Source: Mastigocoleus testarum BC008 | Lineage (GTDB): Bacteria > Cyanobacteriota > Cyanobacteriia > Cyanobacteriales > Nostocaceae | Assembly: GCF_001456025.1 (NCBI RefSeq) | Contig: NZ_LMTZ01000055.1 | Location: 1-64,000 of the forward strand | Direction: 5' to 3' | DNA: 64,000 nucleotides | Part shown: in pieces, positions 37,089 through 46,200 of the stretch | Position numbering within the stretch: position 1 is the first letter of the stretch | Layout of the letters: each line of letters opens with the position of its first letter | Notes under the pieces: generated by a model | The model's database searches: none | What the model was told of the DNA's origin: nothing | Seen by the model: only the letters and a program-made list of their open reading frames with translations | Translations under genes and position numbers: made by a program

Positions 37089-40000
37089 GTGGATGATATT
37101 GCAGATATATACGAACTTTCTCCCTTACAACAAGGGATGTTGTTTCACAGTCTTCGTTCCCCCCAGTCGGGGATGTATTTTGAGCAATTAAGTTGTACTA
37201 TTGATGGTAAAATTAACCTCCGGGCATTTAAACAAGCCTGGGAAAAATTAGTCAGCAGACACCCAATACTGCGTAGCTCATTTCATTGGGAAGAAGTAGA
37301 TAAACCCCTCCAGGTCGTACATACAACTGTCGAATTGACTTGGACTGAACATGATTGGCAAAATCTAAGTTTAAGTGAGCAGCAAGAACGGTTAGAAAAC
37401 TTTTTACAAGCCGAGCGCGATCAAGGTTTTGAACTCGAGGAAGCACCACTGATGCGTTTAGCCCTAATTCAGTTAGGTGCTGAAAATTACAAATTTGTTT
37501 GGAACCATCATCATTTACTCGTAGATGGTTGGTGCTTACCAATTTTATTCAAAGAAGTTTTAGCTTTTTACCAAGCTTGCGATCGAGGCGAGGATTTACA
37601 TTTACCGACTCCCCGTCCTTACCGAGATTATATCTTATGGTTGCAGCAACAAGATATGAGTTTAGCTCAAACTTGGGCAGAACAAACACTTAAAGGTTTT
37701 CATACTCCCACCCCCCTGATCAAAAATAGTTCAAAAAATAGTTCAAATCATAGTTCAGAACATAATTCAACTACTCCAGAGACTGACACCCCAGAAACAT
37801 ACCAAGAACAGCAAATCGAACTCGATCGCGAGTTAACAGCATCTCTACAATCCTTTGCTCGACAACATCATCTCACACTCAGCACTTTGATTCAGGGAGC
37901 TTGGGCGCTACTTTTAAGTCGTTACAGTGGCGAACAAGATGTCCTATTTGGCACAACTGTTTCTGGTCGTCCTTCCAGTTTGAAGGGAGTAGAATCGATG
38001 GTCGGACCGTTTATCAACACCTTACCAGTGCGGGTACAAGTCGAACCACAAACAGAGCTATTACCCTGGTTCAAAGAGTTACAAGCAAGCCAGGTAGAAC
38101 GAGAACAATATTCTTACGCCTCCTTAGTTGATATTCATGGTTGGAGTGAAGTACCTCGGGAAACACCCTTATTCGAAAGCCTAGTAGTGTTTGAAAACTA
38201 TCCAGTAGATAGTTCTTTAAGCAAAAGTAGTGACAGCATCAAATTTGGTCGAGTTCAAGCAGTCGAACGTACTAATTATCCCTTAACGGTTGTCGCTGGA
38301 ATCGTCGAAGAATTATCGATGCGAATTATCTACGATCGCGAACGCTTTGATGCTGGGACGATTGAGCGGATGATGGGTCATTTTCAAACTTTGCTTGCGG
38401 AAATAACTAACAATCCCCAACAGCAATTAGGAAAATTATCATTACTAACAAAAGCTGAAAAACATCAGTTACTCTTTGAGTGGAATGCAACTCAAGTTGA
38501 ATATCCTCGAAATAAATCTATTCATCAGTTATTTGAAGAGCAAGTAGAAAAAACTCCCAATGCGGTAGCGATCGCGACTCCCTTAAGGAGTATCACAGTT
38601 GTATTTAAAGAACAAAAACTGATAAATCCGCCTTTGTCCCCCTTAGTAAGGGGGATTAGGGAGATTAAGGATCGCTCTTTTTCCCCCTTATCAAGAGGGG
38701 TTGGGGGGATCTCAAATTTTATTGGTATGAGTTACCACGAATTAAACATCCGTGCAAATCAACTTGCTCATTACCTGCAAAATTTAAACCTCCAAAATTT
38801 AAACCTCCAAAATACAGGAGTAAAAGAAGAAGTACTAGTAGGTTTGTGCGTCGAGCGAACTACTCCCGAAATGCTTGTTGCGATGTTAGCAATTCTTAAA
38901 GCTGGAGGAGCTTACGTTCCCTTAGATCCGAGTTATCCCCCCGAGCGCTTAAAGTTGATGCTCCTTAATGCTCAGGTAAAAGTATTAATCACACAATATA
39001 AATGGATAACAAAGCTACCTGAAACTGAAGCACGATTAGTTTGTGTAGACACAGACTGGGAAGTAATTTCCCAACAAAGTACACAAAATCCTGTTAATCG
39101 AGTTAAATCAGATCGCCTTGCTTGTGTAATTTATACTTCAGGTTCTACTGGTAAACCCAAGGGTGTAGCCATTCCCCATCGAGCGATCGCGCGCCTATTA
39201 TTGAATGCAAACTATATTCAAATCGATTCTACCGACAACATTGCTCAAGTTTCCAATATCTCTTTTGATGCAGCAACCCTTGAAATTTGGGGTGCACTGC
39301 TTCACGGTGCAAAACTGGTAATCATTGATCGAGATACAGTACTCTCACCCCACGACTTCGCAAACTGTATCCGCGATCGAGAAATTAGTATCTTATTTTT
39401 AACAACCGCTTTATTCGAACGTTTATCTAGCCTTATTCCCCAAGCCTTCCAATCTTTAAGATACCTCATGTTTGGTGGTGAAACTGTAAATCCTCAACGA
39501 GTTCGAGAAGTACTTAAAAACAATCCTCCCCAAAAATTATTACACCTCTATGGTCCGGCAGAAAGTACAACACTTGCTAGCTGGTATTTAGTAAAATCGG
39601 TTTCCCCAAATGCAACTAACCTTCCCATCGGAAAACCAATTAGCAACACCCAAATCTATATTCTCGACCGTCAGTTGCAACCAGTACCTATCGGCGTACC
39701 TGGGGAATTATACATCGGTGGAGACGGTTTAGCCCGAGAATACCTCAACCGTCCAGAACTAACCGCAGAAAAATTTATTGTACAGACGCGCCATAATGTA
39801 GAGACGTTGCATGCAACGTCTCTACAGGGTTTGCGATTATACAAAACAGGGGATTTAGCAAAATATCTCCCTGACGGTAATATTGAATATCTTGGTCGAA
39901 TTGATAATCAAGTCAAAATTCGCGGTTTCCGGGTCGAACTGGGTGAAATTGAAGCAGTCCTGAGCCAGCATTCTGGGGTACGCGAATCTGTAATTGCAAC

Positions 40001-43000
40001 TCAAAAAGATACTCTTGGTAATCAATCTTTGGTAGCTTATGTGACTTTGCTGCAACAATCGCTGAATCTCGATGACTTACGAAGCTTTCTCATAGCAAAA
40101 CTACCCGAGTACATGGTTCCTTCGGCGTTTGTAGAATTAGAAACACTACCATTAACACCAAACGGTAAAGTAAATCGCTCCGCTTTACCAACTCCAGACA
40201 TAACAGCTTTTACCCGTTCAAATCAATTTATTGCTCCCCATACCCCAACCCAAGAACTTCTAGCGACCATTTGGGCTGAAGTTCTAGGACTAAAACAAAT
40301 AGGTATCCACGACAATTTTTTTGCTTTGGGAGGTCATTCTTTACTTGCTACCCAACTTATTTCTCGGGTGCGGGAGGCTTTCTGTGTAGAAATACCACTC
40401 AGTAGTTTATTTACGAACCCCACCATCGAACAGCTGAGTTTAGCAATTGAGACAGAACACCAGATAGACTCAGGGCTAAAACTTACAGCCATCGAACCGG
40501 TTGATCGAGAAGAGATAAATACACATCTACCCTTATCTTTTGCTCAACAACGACTGTGGTTTCTCCATCAACTTGAAGGGTCAAGTGCTGCTTATAACAT
40601 GCCAGCTGCTGTTAAATTAAATGGTAATCTGGAAATTTCAGCCTTAGAGCAAGCCTTAACAGAAATTGTCCAGCGTCACGAAGTTTTACGTACCAGTTTT
40701 AAAGTAGTTAATGGCTCTCCCGTACAAGTTATTAACCCCAATCAAAGTTTATCTTTACCACTAATAAACCTACAGCATTTACCAGAAAACGAAAAAACTG
40801 CTGAAGTAAAACGGTTAGCGATCGCCGAATCTCAACAACCCTTTGACTTAAGCAAAAGTCCTTTACTCCGAGCTACCATTGTGCAACTGGGGAATGAATC
40901 TCATGTGCTATTGTTAACAATGCACCACATTGCATCTGATGGCTGGTCAATAGGTATATTTATTCAAGAATTATCCACCCTTTATCAAGCTTTATCTCAA
41001 GGAAAACCATTATCTACAGCCACGCAATCCCTTGCACCCTTACCAATTCAATATGCTGACTTCGCCCATTGGCAACGAAAATGGTTAACTGGAGAAGTAT
41101 GGGAAAATCAACTCAAATACTGGAAGCAACAACTCGCAGACGCACCGCAGATTTTAGAACTACCGACTGACCGTCCGCGACCCCCAGTGCAAACTTTTCG
41201 CGGTAGCACCCACCAATTTGAACTTGATCGCAAACTGACCCAACAATTAAAAACTCTCAGTCAAAGTTCAGGGACAACCTTGTTTATGACTTTGTTTGCA
41301 GGGTTTGCAATCTTACTTTCCCGTTACAGTAACCAAAAAGATATTGCTATTGGTTCCCCGATCGCAAACCGTAATCATCGTGAAGTAGAATCATTAATTG
41401 GCTTTTTTGTCAATACTTTAATTTTGCGTACTAACCTTGAGGATAATCCTAGCTTCTCGGATTTACTAACTCAAGTTCGCCAGGTCGCTTTAGACGCTTA
41501 CGCTCACCAAGATTTACCTTTTGAGAAACTAGTAGAAGAATTACAGTCCGGACGAAATTTAGATCGCAACCCCCTCGTACAAATAGTCTTTACTCTCCAG
41601 AATGGATCTACAAGTTCTTGGGAACTGGAAAATCTCAGCTTGACCCAATTAGAATTGGATTATCAAACGGTTAGATTCGATCTAGAAGTACATTTATGGG
41701 AAGTAGGAGAACAACTCGATGGCTATCTTGTTTACAATACAGACTTGTTTAATAAAACTACTATTACCCAAATAGCAAATAACTTCCAAACCTTACTTAA
41801 AGCAATTGTCGCCGACCCCGAACAACAAGTTTTCTCATTACCTCTGTTAACCGTAGACGAACGACATCAATTACTAAATCGATGGAACGACACCGAAATT
41901 AACTATCCTCAAGATAGATGCGTTCATCAATTATTTGAGAAACAAGTAGAGCAAAATCCCCGCGCAGTAGCTGTAGTCTGTGAAGAACAACAACTAAGCT
42001 ATGAAGAATTAAACACCCGCAGCAATCAACTAGCCCATTACTTGCAATCTCTGGGAGTAGGAGCAGAAACATTAGTAGGAATTTGTGTCGAGCGCTCCTT
42101 AGATACCATTGTCGGAATATTAGCAATTCTCAAAGCTGGTGGTGCTTATGTCCCGTTGGATCCGAGTTATCCAAAAGCACGTCTTGGGTATATGTTGTCA
42201 GATTCTCAGGTATCGGTACTATTAACTCAACAAAAATTAGTACCTGAACTTCCCGACTATCAGGGTAAGTTAATCTGTTTAGATACAGACTGGGAATCGA
42301 TTTCTCAAGCAAGCAAAGAGAACTTAGTTGTTAATATTACTCCTGAAAACTCAGCCTATGTAATTTACACATCCGGTTCTACCGGAAAACCTAAAGGAGT
42401 ATTAATCACCCATAAAAACCTGTTAAACTTAATATTCTGGCATCAAGAAACCTTTGCAATTACTTCCTCAGATCGAGCTACTCAATTAGCAGGAAATGCA
42501 TTTGATGCTTCAGTATGGGAAATATGGCCTTATTTAACAGTAGGAGCAAGTCTTTACCTAGTCAAACCCGAACTTCTCAAATCTGCACTGAATTTACAAC
42601 AGCGGTTAATAGACCAAAAAATTGCGATCGCATTTGTACCTACACCCCTAGCAGAAGAATTATTTTCTTTAGAATGGCCCCAAAACACAGCTTTACGAAC
42701 TATGCTAATTGGTGGCGATCGCCTGCATCAATACCCAGCAAATACCCTTCCTTTCCAAGTAATTAACAACTACGGACCTACAGAAAATACTGTAGTAACA
42801 ACTTCTGGGCTTGTGGTTAACCCTAATCTAGGTAAGACCTCACCACATAATATTTCACCACCAATTGGTCGCCCAATAGCCAATACCCAAGTTTACATAT
42901 TAGATGAATACCTGCAACCATTACCAATAGGCGTTCCTGGAGAACTGTGTATCAGTGGAGCTTCCCTAGCCCGAGGTTACCTCAACCGTCCGGAACTGAC

Positions 43001-44768
43001 CGCAGAAAAATTCATTACAAATCCCTTCATAGAGACGTTGCAGAGGCTTAACGCCGACGCCGCAGGCTCTGTGAGGTCTCTACATGGCGCGTCTGTGCAA
43101 AAGCCAATCGCCAGTCCCCAATCCCCAATCGCCAGTCGCAAATCCCCAACCCCCAAACTCTACAAAACAGGTGATCGTGCTCGCTATCTCCCAGATGGGA
43201 ATATTGAATTTCTCGGTCGTATTGACCATCAAGTGACACTTCGCGGCTTTCGAGTTGAACTCGGAGAAATTGAATCTGTATTATTGCAACATCCTGGGGT
43301 ACAAAACGTCATCGTAGAGATGCGACATGCACGGATGCACCATGAGAGGTTGGATCCAACGTCCCCACAGGAAGATAAACGTTTGGTTGCATATATAGTT
43401 CCCAACACCGAAAATCAAAGTTTGCAAACCCAATTAAATCAACCACAAACCGAATATACCTCCCACAAGGGAACACCTTACGAAGAAACTTATAGCCGAT
43501 CGCCTCAGTTAATACCCAAACTACGTAATTACCTAAAACAAACATTACCTCATTACATGGTGCCCTCGGCATTTGTAATGCTATCTGCTTTACCATTAAC
43601 CTCCAACGGGAAAATAGATCGAAAAGCTCTCCCCACCCCCGAAACTGATAATAATCGAGAAATTCCCTTTGTTGCTCCCCGCGATCGCTTGGAATCAGAG
43701 CTAGCGCAAATTTGGTCAGAAATTCTCGATGTTCGATTGATAGGAGTGCGCGATAACTTCTTCGACCTTGGGGGTCATTCCCTATTATCCGTCCGTTTAA
43801 TGGATCGAGTAAAGCAAAAATTTGCCAAAAATCTATCCCTAGCAACACTTTTCCAAAATCCCACCATCGAACATTTGGCTGACTTTCTCCGTCAAGAAAC
43901 TGAATCTTTACCCCACTCTCCCTTAGTCCCAATTAATTCAGGTGGTTCAAAACAACCATTCTTTTGCGTACCCGGAGCGGGCGGTAATGTAATTTACTTT
44001 TATGACTTAGTGCGCCATTTGAGTCCAGAGCAACCATTTTACGGACTCCAAGCTCTCGGACTTGACGGAATATCCCAACCACTAACTAATATTGCAGATA
44101 TCGCCACCTACTACATCAAAGCCATCCAAACCGTTCAACCCCAAGGACCTTATTTACTCGGAGGTCATTCCTTCGGCGCAAAAATAGCCTTTGAAATATC
44201 TCAACAGTTACAAAGCCAGGGACATGAGGTTAGTTTACTAGCAATTTTTGATGCTCCAACACCCTTATTTAGCGATCGCCCCGTTGGTGTTGATTGGGAT
44301 GATGTTGAGTGGTTTTCCCAAATCGCCAGTGTAATCGAACGCCTACTTGGGGAAAAACTCCAAGTATCCACTGAAGTTCTCCAATCTCTTACACTAGAAC
44401 AACAGTTTAACTACTTTCATCAACAACTACAAACAGTTAACCTTTTACCATCAGGGGAAGTAGGTAAACAACAAGCAAGGGGTCTAGTCCGAGTTTATCA
44501 AGCAAGTTGTCAAGCAAATTACGAATTACCAAAGAAAATTTACCCCACGAAAATTTTGCTATTTCGCGCCAACGAATCTAACTTCGCAGAAACACAATCT
44601 CAAGAATTTTCTCAAGAATTTTCCCAAACTTTAGCAGATCCAACTTGGGGTTGGAAAGAATTTTCCTCCCAACCCGTAGATATATATACAATTCCCGGAG
44701 ATCACATTACCATGATGAGCGAACCTCACGTTCGAATTCTGGCAAAATATTTAGGACAAACTTTGTAG
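37089..44768 (+). CDS. NRPS 3: C-A-PCP-C-A-PCP-TE, modules 6-7 and release
   Basis: GTG start at 37089 with AGGAG about 8 bases upstream and 44 bp after NRPS 2; 2,559 residues. Approximate residues: C 5-445, beginning DIYELSPLQQGMLFHSL with HHLLVDGWCLP, the form expected for a D-to-L condensation domain after an epimerase and able to accept the COM helix; A 455-1040 (pocket DALFMGLTLK, aliphatic; A5 motif is GPAES rather than GPTES); PCP 1047-1120; C 1137-1585 (HHIASDGW); A 1595-2185 (DAWFLGNVVK, Leu); PCP 2197-2265; type I thioesterase 2275-2555 with the nucleophile in GGHSFGAK. The TE should release the chain, by hydrolysis or by cyclisation onto a hydroxyl or side chain. A 108-bp repeat insertion interrupts the first A domain in frame. 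Confidence 0.95.
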   Translation: MDDIADIYELSPLQQGMLFHSLRSPQSGMYFEQLSCTIDGKINLRAFKQAWEKLVSRHPILRSSFHWEEVDKPLQVVHTTVELTWTEHDWQNLSLSEQQERLENFLQAERDQGFELEEAPLMRLALIQLGAENYKFVWNHHHLLVDGWCLPILFKEVLAFYQACDRGEDLHLPTPRPYRDYILWLQQQDMSLAQTWAEQTLKGFHTPTPLIKNSSKNSSNHSSEHNSTTPETDTPETYQEQQIELDRELTASLQSFARQHHLTLSTLIQGAWALLLSRYSGEQDVLFGTTVSGRPSSLKGVESMVGPFINTLPVRVQVEPQTELLPWFKELQASQVEREQYSYASLVDIHGWSEVPRETPLFESLVVFENYPVDSSLSKSSDSIKFGRVQAVERTNYPLTVVAGIVEELSMRIIYDRERFDAGTIERMMGHFQTLLAEITNNPQQQLGKLSLLTKAEKHQLLFEWNATQVEYPRNKSIHQLFEEQVEKTPNAVAIATPLRSITVVFKEQKLINPPLSPLVRGIREIKDRSFSPLSRGVGGISNFIGMSYHELNIRANQLAHYLQNLNLQNLNLQNTGVKEEVLVGLCVERTTPEMLVAMLAILKAGGAYVPLDPSYPPERLKLMLLNAQVKVLITQYKWITKLPETEARLVCVDTDWEVISQQSTQNPVNRVKSDRLACVIYTSGSTGKPKGVAIPHRAIARLLLNANYIQIDSTDNIAQVSNISFDAATLEIWGALLHGAKLVIIDRDTVLSPHDFANCIRDREISILFLTTALFERLSSLIPQAFQSLRYLMFGGETVNPQRVREVLKNNPPQKLLHLYGPAESTTLASWYLVKSVSPNATNLPIGKPISNTQIYILDRQLQPVPIGVPGELYIGGDGLAREYLNRPELTAEKFIVQTRHNVETLHATSLQGLRLYKTGDLAKYLPDGNIEYLGRIDNQVKIRGFRVELGEIEAVLSQHSGVRESVIATQKDTLGNQSLVAYVTLLQQSLNLDDLRSFLIAKLPEYMVPSAFVELETLPLTPNGKVNRSALPTPDITAFTRSNQFIAPHTPTQELLATIWAEVLGLKQIGIHDNFFALGGHSLLATQLISRVREAFCVEIPLSSLFTNPTIEQLSLAIETEHQIDSGLKLTAIEPVDREEINTHLPLSFAQQRLWFLHQLEGSSAAYNMPAAVKLNGNLEISALEQALTEIVQRHEVLRTSFKVVNGSPVQVINPNQSLSLPLINLQHLPENEKTAEVKRLAIAESQQPFDLSKSPLLRATIVQLGNESHVLLLTMHHIASDGWSIGIFIQELSTLYQALSQGKPLSTATQSLAPLPIQYADFAHWQRKWLTGEVWENQLKYWKQQLADAPQILELPTDRPRPPVQTFRGSTHQFELDRKLTQQLKTLSQSSGTTLFMTLFAGFAILLSRYSNQKDIAIGSPIANRNHREVESLIGFFVNTLILRTNLEDNPSFSDLLTQVRQVALDAYAHQDLPFEKLVEELQSGRNLDRNPLVQIVFTLQNGSTSSWELENLSLTQLELDYQTVRFDLEVHLWEVGEQLDGYLVYNTDLFNKTTITQIANNFQTLLKAIVADPEQQVFSLPLLTVDERHQLLNRWNDTEINYPQDRCVHQLFEKQVEQNPRAVAVVCEEQQLSYEELNTRSNQLAHYLQSLGVGAETLVGICVERSLDTIVGILAILKAGGAYVPLDPSYPKARLGYMLSDSQVSVLLTQQKLVPELPDYQGKLICLDTDWESISQASKENLVVNITPENSAYVIYTSGSTGKPKGVLITHKNLLNLIFWHQETFAITSSDRATQLAGNAFDASVWEIWPYLTVGASLYLVKPELLKSALNLQQRLIDQKIAIAFVPTPLAEELFSLEWPQNTALRTMLIGGDRLHQYPANTLPFQVINNYGPTENTVVTTSGLVVNPNLGKTSPHNISPPIGRPIANTQVYILDEYLQPLPIGVPGELCISGASLARGYLNRPELTAEKFITNPFIETLQRLNADAAGSVRSLHGASVQKPIASPQSPIASRKSPTPKLYKTGDRARYLPDGNIEFLGRIDHQVTLRGFRVELGEIESVLLQHPGVQNVIVEMRHARMHHERLDPTSPQEDKRLVAYIVPNTENQSLQTQLNQPQTEYTSHKGTPYEETYSRSPQLIPKLRNYLKQTLPHYMVPSAFVMLSALPLTSNGKIDRKALPTPETDNNREIPFVAPRDRLESELAQIWSEILDVRLIGVRDNFFDLGGHSLLSVRLMDRVKQKFAKNLSLATLFQNPTIEHLADFLRQETESLPHSPLVPINSGGSKQPFFCVPGAGGNVIYFYDLVRHLSPEQPFYGLQALGLDGISQPLTNIADIATYYIKAIQTVQPQGPYLLGGHSFGAKIAFEISQQLQSQGHEVSLLAIFDAPTPLFSDRPVGVDWDDVEWFSQIASVIERLLGEKLQVSTEVLQSLTLEQQFNYFHQQLQTVNLLPSGEVGKQQARGLVRVYQASCQANYELPKKIYPTKILLFRANESNFAETQSQEFSQEFSQTLADPTWGWKEFSSQPVDIYTIPGDHITMMSEPHVRILAKYLGQTL
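38623..38730 (+). repeat. 108-bp in-frame insertion of a CCCCCTTA-type repeat in the NRPS 3 first A domain
   Basis: Compared with the paralogous site near 24210 (AAACTGAGTTATCACGAA), 108 bp are inserted after CTGA. They contain TCCCCCTTAGTAAGGGGGAT and CCCCCTTATCAAGAGGGG palindromes and encode a 36-residue insert (including PLSPLVRGIREI) between FKEQKL and SYHELN. The length is exactly divisible by three. Confidence 0.9.
39778..39836 (+). repeat. in-frame palindrome insertion in the NRPS 3 first A domain
   Basis: The perfect 30-bp palindrome at 39797-39826 is identical to that at 21991-22020. It sits at the same place before YKTGD and is translated as NVETLHATSLQG. Confidence 0.88.
43021..43156 (+). 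repeat. in-frame repeat insertion in the NRPS 3 second A domain
   Basis: A decayed GTAGAGACGTTGCA-type element with a GC-rich insert (CGCCGACGCCGCAGG) is followed by CCAGTCCCC/CCAATCCCC heptamers. It precedes YKTGD as in the other five domains. Confidence 0.8.
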
Positions 44769-44775
44769 AAAAAAA

Positions 44776-45249
44776 TCAAAGCAACTTCATAAAATAATAT
44801 TCTTGGTAAGGCATCGCACCATCGTTTCTATCTATCATTTCACCACGTTCATAACCATTTTTCTGATAAAAAAAATGTGCCCGCGTGAATCTTGTATCCG
44901 ACCATAGATGCAATTTACTTATTTGATTTTTTTTACACCAATTAATTACCGTATCGTGCAAAGTTTCTGCCAATCCCAAACCGCGATATTGTGGTAGCAA
45001 ATAAAATCTTTTCATTAAAGCGGTATCTTCATAATCTAATTCTTTTTTAACTGCAATTGAACCAATAATTTTATTATCATCATTATTTGCAGTTTCCACC
45101 CAAAAATTACCATTACTGAAATAATTATTTTCTATATCTAGCAAATCGCGATCATAACCTTCTAAATATATAAAATCGCCATATTCTTTATAAATTGAAT
45201 CAATCATTTGAATAATACTGTCTCTATCTTGGGAACGATATATTCTCAT
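44776..45249 (-). CDS. GNAT-family N-acetyltransferase
   Basis: This 157-residue protein starts from ATG 45249; an in-frame TTG at 45267 is less likely. The GNAT fold is visible: an N-terminal MRIYRSQDRDSIIQMIDSIY strand-helix, a central IIGSIAVKKE strand, the acetyl-CoA loop in FYLLPQYRGLGLAETLHD (Q/RxxGxG/A form), and the late FYQKNGYERGEMI block. The acceptor is unknown. It converges on NRPS 3 with only 7 bp between the stops. It is on the opposite strand, so it need not belong to the peptide pathway, although an acetylation or resistance role cannot be excluded. Confidence 0.85.
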   Translation of the reverse strand: MRIYRSQDRDSIIQMIDSIYKEYGDFIYLEGYDRDLLDIENNYFSNGNFWVETANNDDNKIIGSIAVKKELDYEDTALMKRFYLLPQYRGLGLAETLHDTVINWCKKNQISKLHLWSDTRFTRAHFFYQKNGYERGEMIDRNDGAMPYQEYYFMKLL

Positions 45250-45397
45250 GATTTTTACCGTTGACAACTAATTACAAAAGTTCTAATTACTCGTAGCAAA
45301 ATCCACATTAAGTAGAATTTGTGATGTTTCTGGACCCTATTTTGATTCAAAATAGCTAATCAGCATTACCAACACCTATAAAAAATAATATAATCTT

Positions 45398-45943
45398 ATG
45401 AAAAATCAATATAAATCATTTTTTTTTGCTGTCTTAAAAAAACAATATTCTTCACCACGCTTTTATTTAACAACTTTACTAATACCAGTTGTATTAGGAA
45501 GCCTCTGGATTTTAGGAAATAGTTCTTCAAAGACCTGTGCTTGCGTTCCTATGTTTAAAGAAGCACAAACATATTTGGGTGTAATGAATCGCGCTCAGCA
45601 AGCTTTATATTTAGAAAAAAAATTATTTGCAAGCTCGCTCAATGAACTGAATAATTTACAAAAATTAGATCTTATTAGTGAAACTGGACATTATCGCTAC
45701 TCTATTCAGCCAACGAAATTAGGTACATTTCATTATGCGATTCCAATCAAGAAAGCTGGTAGAAAATTACCGTACCATACAAGTTACATTGCAGGAGTAT
45801 TTGTTTCTCAGGACTCTGATAAGCGTTCTAAAACTTCAACAATCATATGTGAAGTTAATACTCCCGACTCACATCCCCTTCCCCAACCGAAACTTAAAAA
45901 TAATGTTCCTACTTGTCCTACAGGTACATCTCTTGTGAAGTAA
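45398..45943 (+). CDS. type IV pilin-like (G/H family) protein, divergent
   Basis: The 181-residue protein has a hydrophobic segment at about residues 24-42 preceded by a basic N-terminus. The segment EAQTYLGVMNRAQQALYLEKKLFASSLNEL is the pattern I know from cyanobacterial pilin-like G/H proteins, which carry it directly after the pilin helix. A clean prepilin cleavage site (G|FTxxE) is not seen, so it may be an anchored pilin-like protein rather than a processed pilin. The C-terminal part has paired cysteines (TIICEVN, VPTCPTG), possibly a disulphide. It is divergent from the GNAT gene with 148 bp between; the dispersed repeat at 45942 begins at its stop codon. Confidence 0.6.
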   Translation: MKNQYKSFFFAVLKKQYSSPRFYLTTLLIPVVLGSLWILGNSSSKTCACVPMFKEAQTYLGVMNRAQQALYLEKKLFASSLNELNNLQKLDLISETGHYRYSIQPTKLGTFHYAIPIKKAGRKLPYHTSYIAGVFVSQDSDKRSKTSTIICEVNTPDSHPLPQPKLKNNVPTCPTGTSLVK

Positions 45944-46053
45944 TACTAAGTCCGGGTTAGTTACCCCTTTTTTGAATGAGAGAGGGAAGTGTGGGAGGTG
46001 TGGGAAGTGTGGGAAGTGTAGAAAGTGTGGGGGAAATCCCAAAAAATATATAA
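45942..46053 (+). repeat. dispersed 90-110-bp element, copy 1
   Basis: It starts AATACTAAGTCCGGGTTAGT, contains GTGTGGGAAGT-type tandem units, and ends CCCAAAAAATATATAAA. An inverted relative lies at 51479-51570. It overlaps the TAA of the pilin-like gene and could supply part of that gene's 3' end. Confidence 0.8.
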
Positions 46054-46200
46054 ATAAGCGATCGCAAAAGTAATACCAACCGACGGCAAATAAAACAAAA
46101 AATCCAAACAAAAAATCCATTTCCCAGATTGAAGGTGAGAAACGGAACCAAGAACAAAAAATTATTTTCGAACTGAACTACCAATTAACCATTACCAAAA

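Noticed and set aside
43309..43932. 207-codon antisense frame within NRPS 3
   Set aside because: It is a shadow of the NRPS coding frame, with no independent start signal or domain.
44776..45249. GNAT gene as a tailoring enzyme of the peptide pathway
   Set aside because: It lies on the opposite strand and only its convergence with the NRPS links it. Nothing in the predicted product requires an acetyltransferase, so pathway membership is not claimed.
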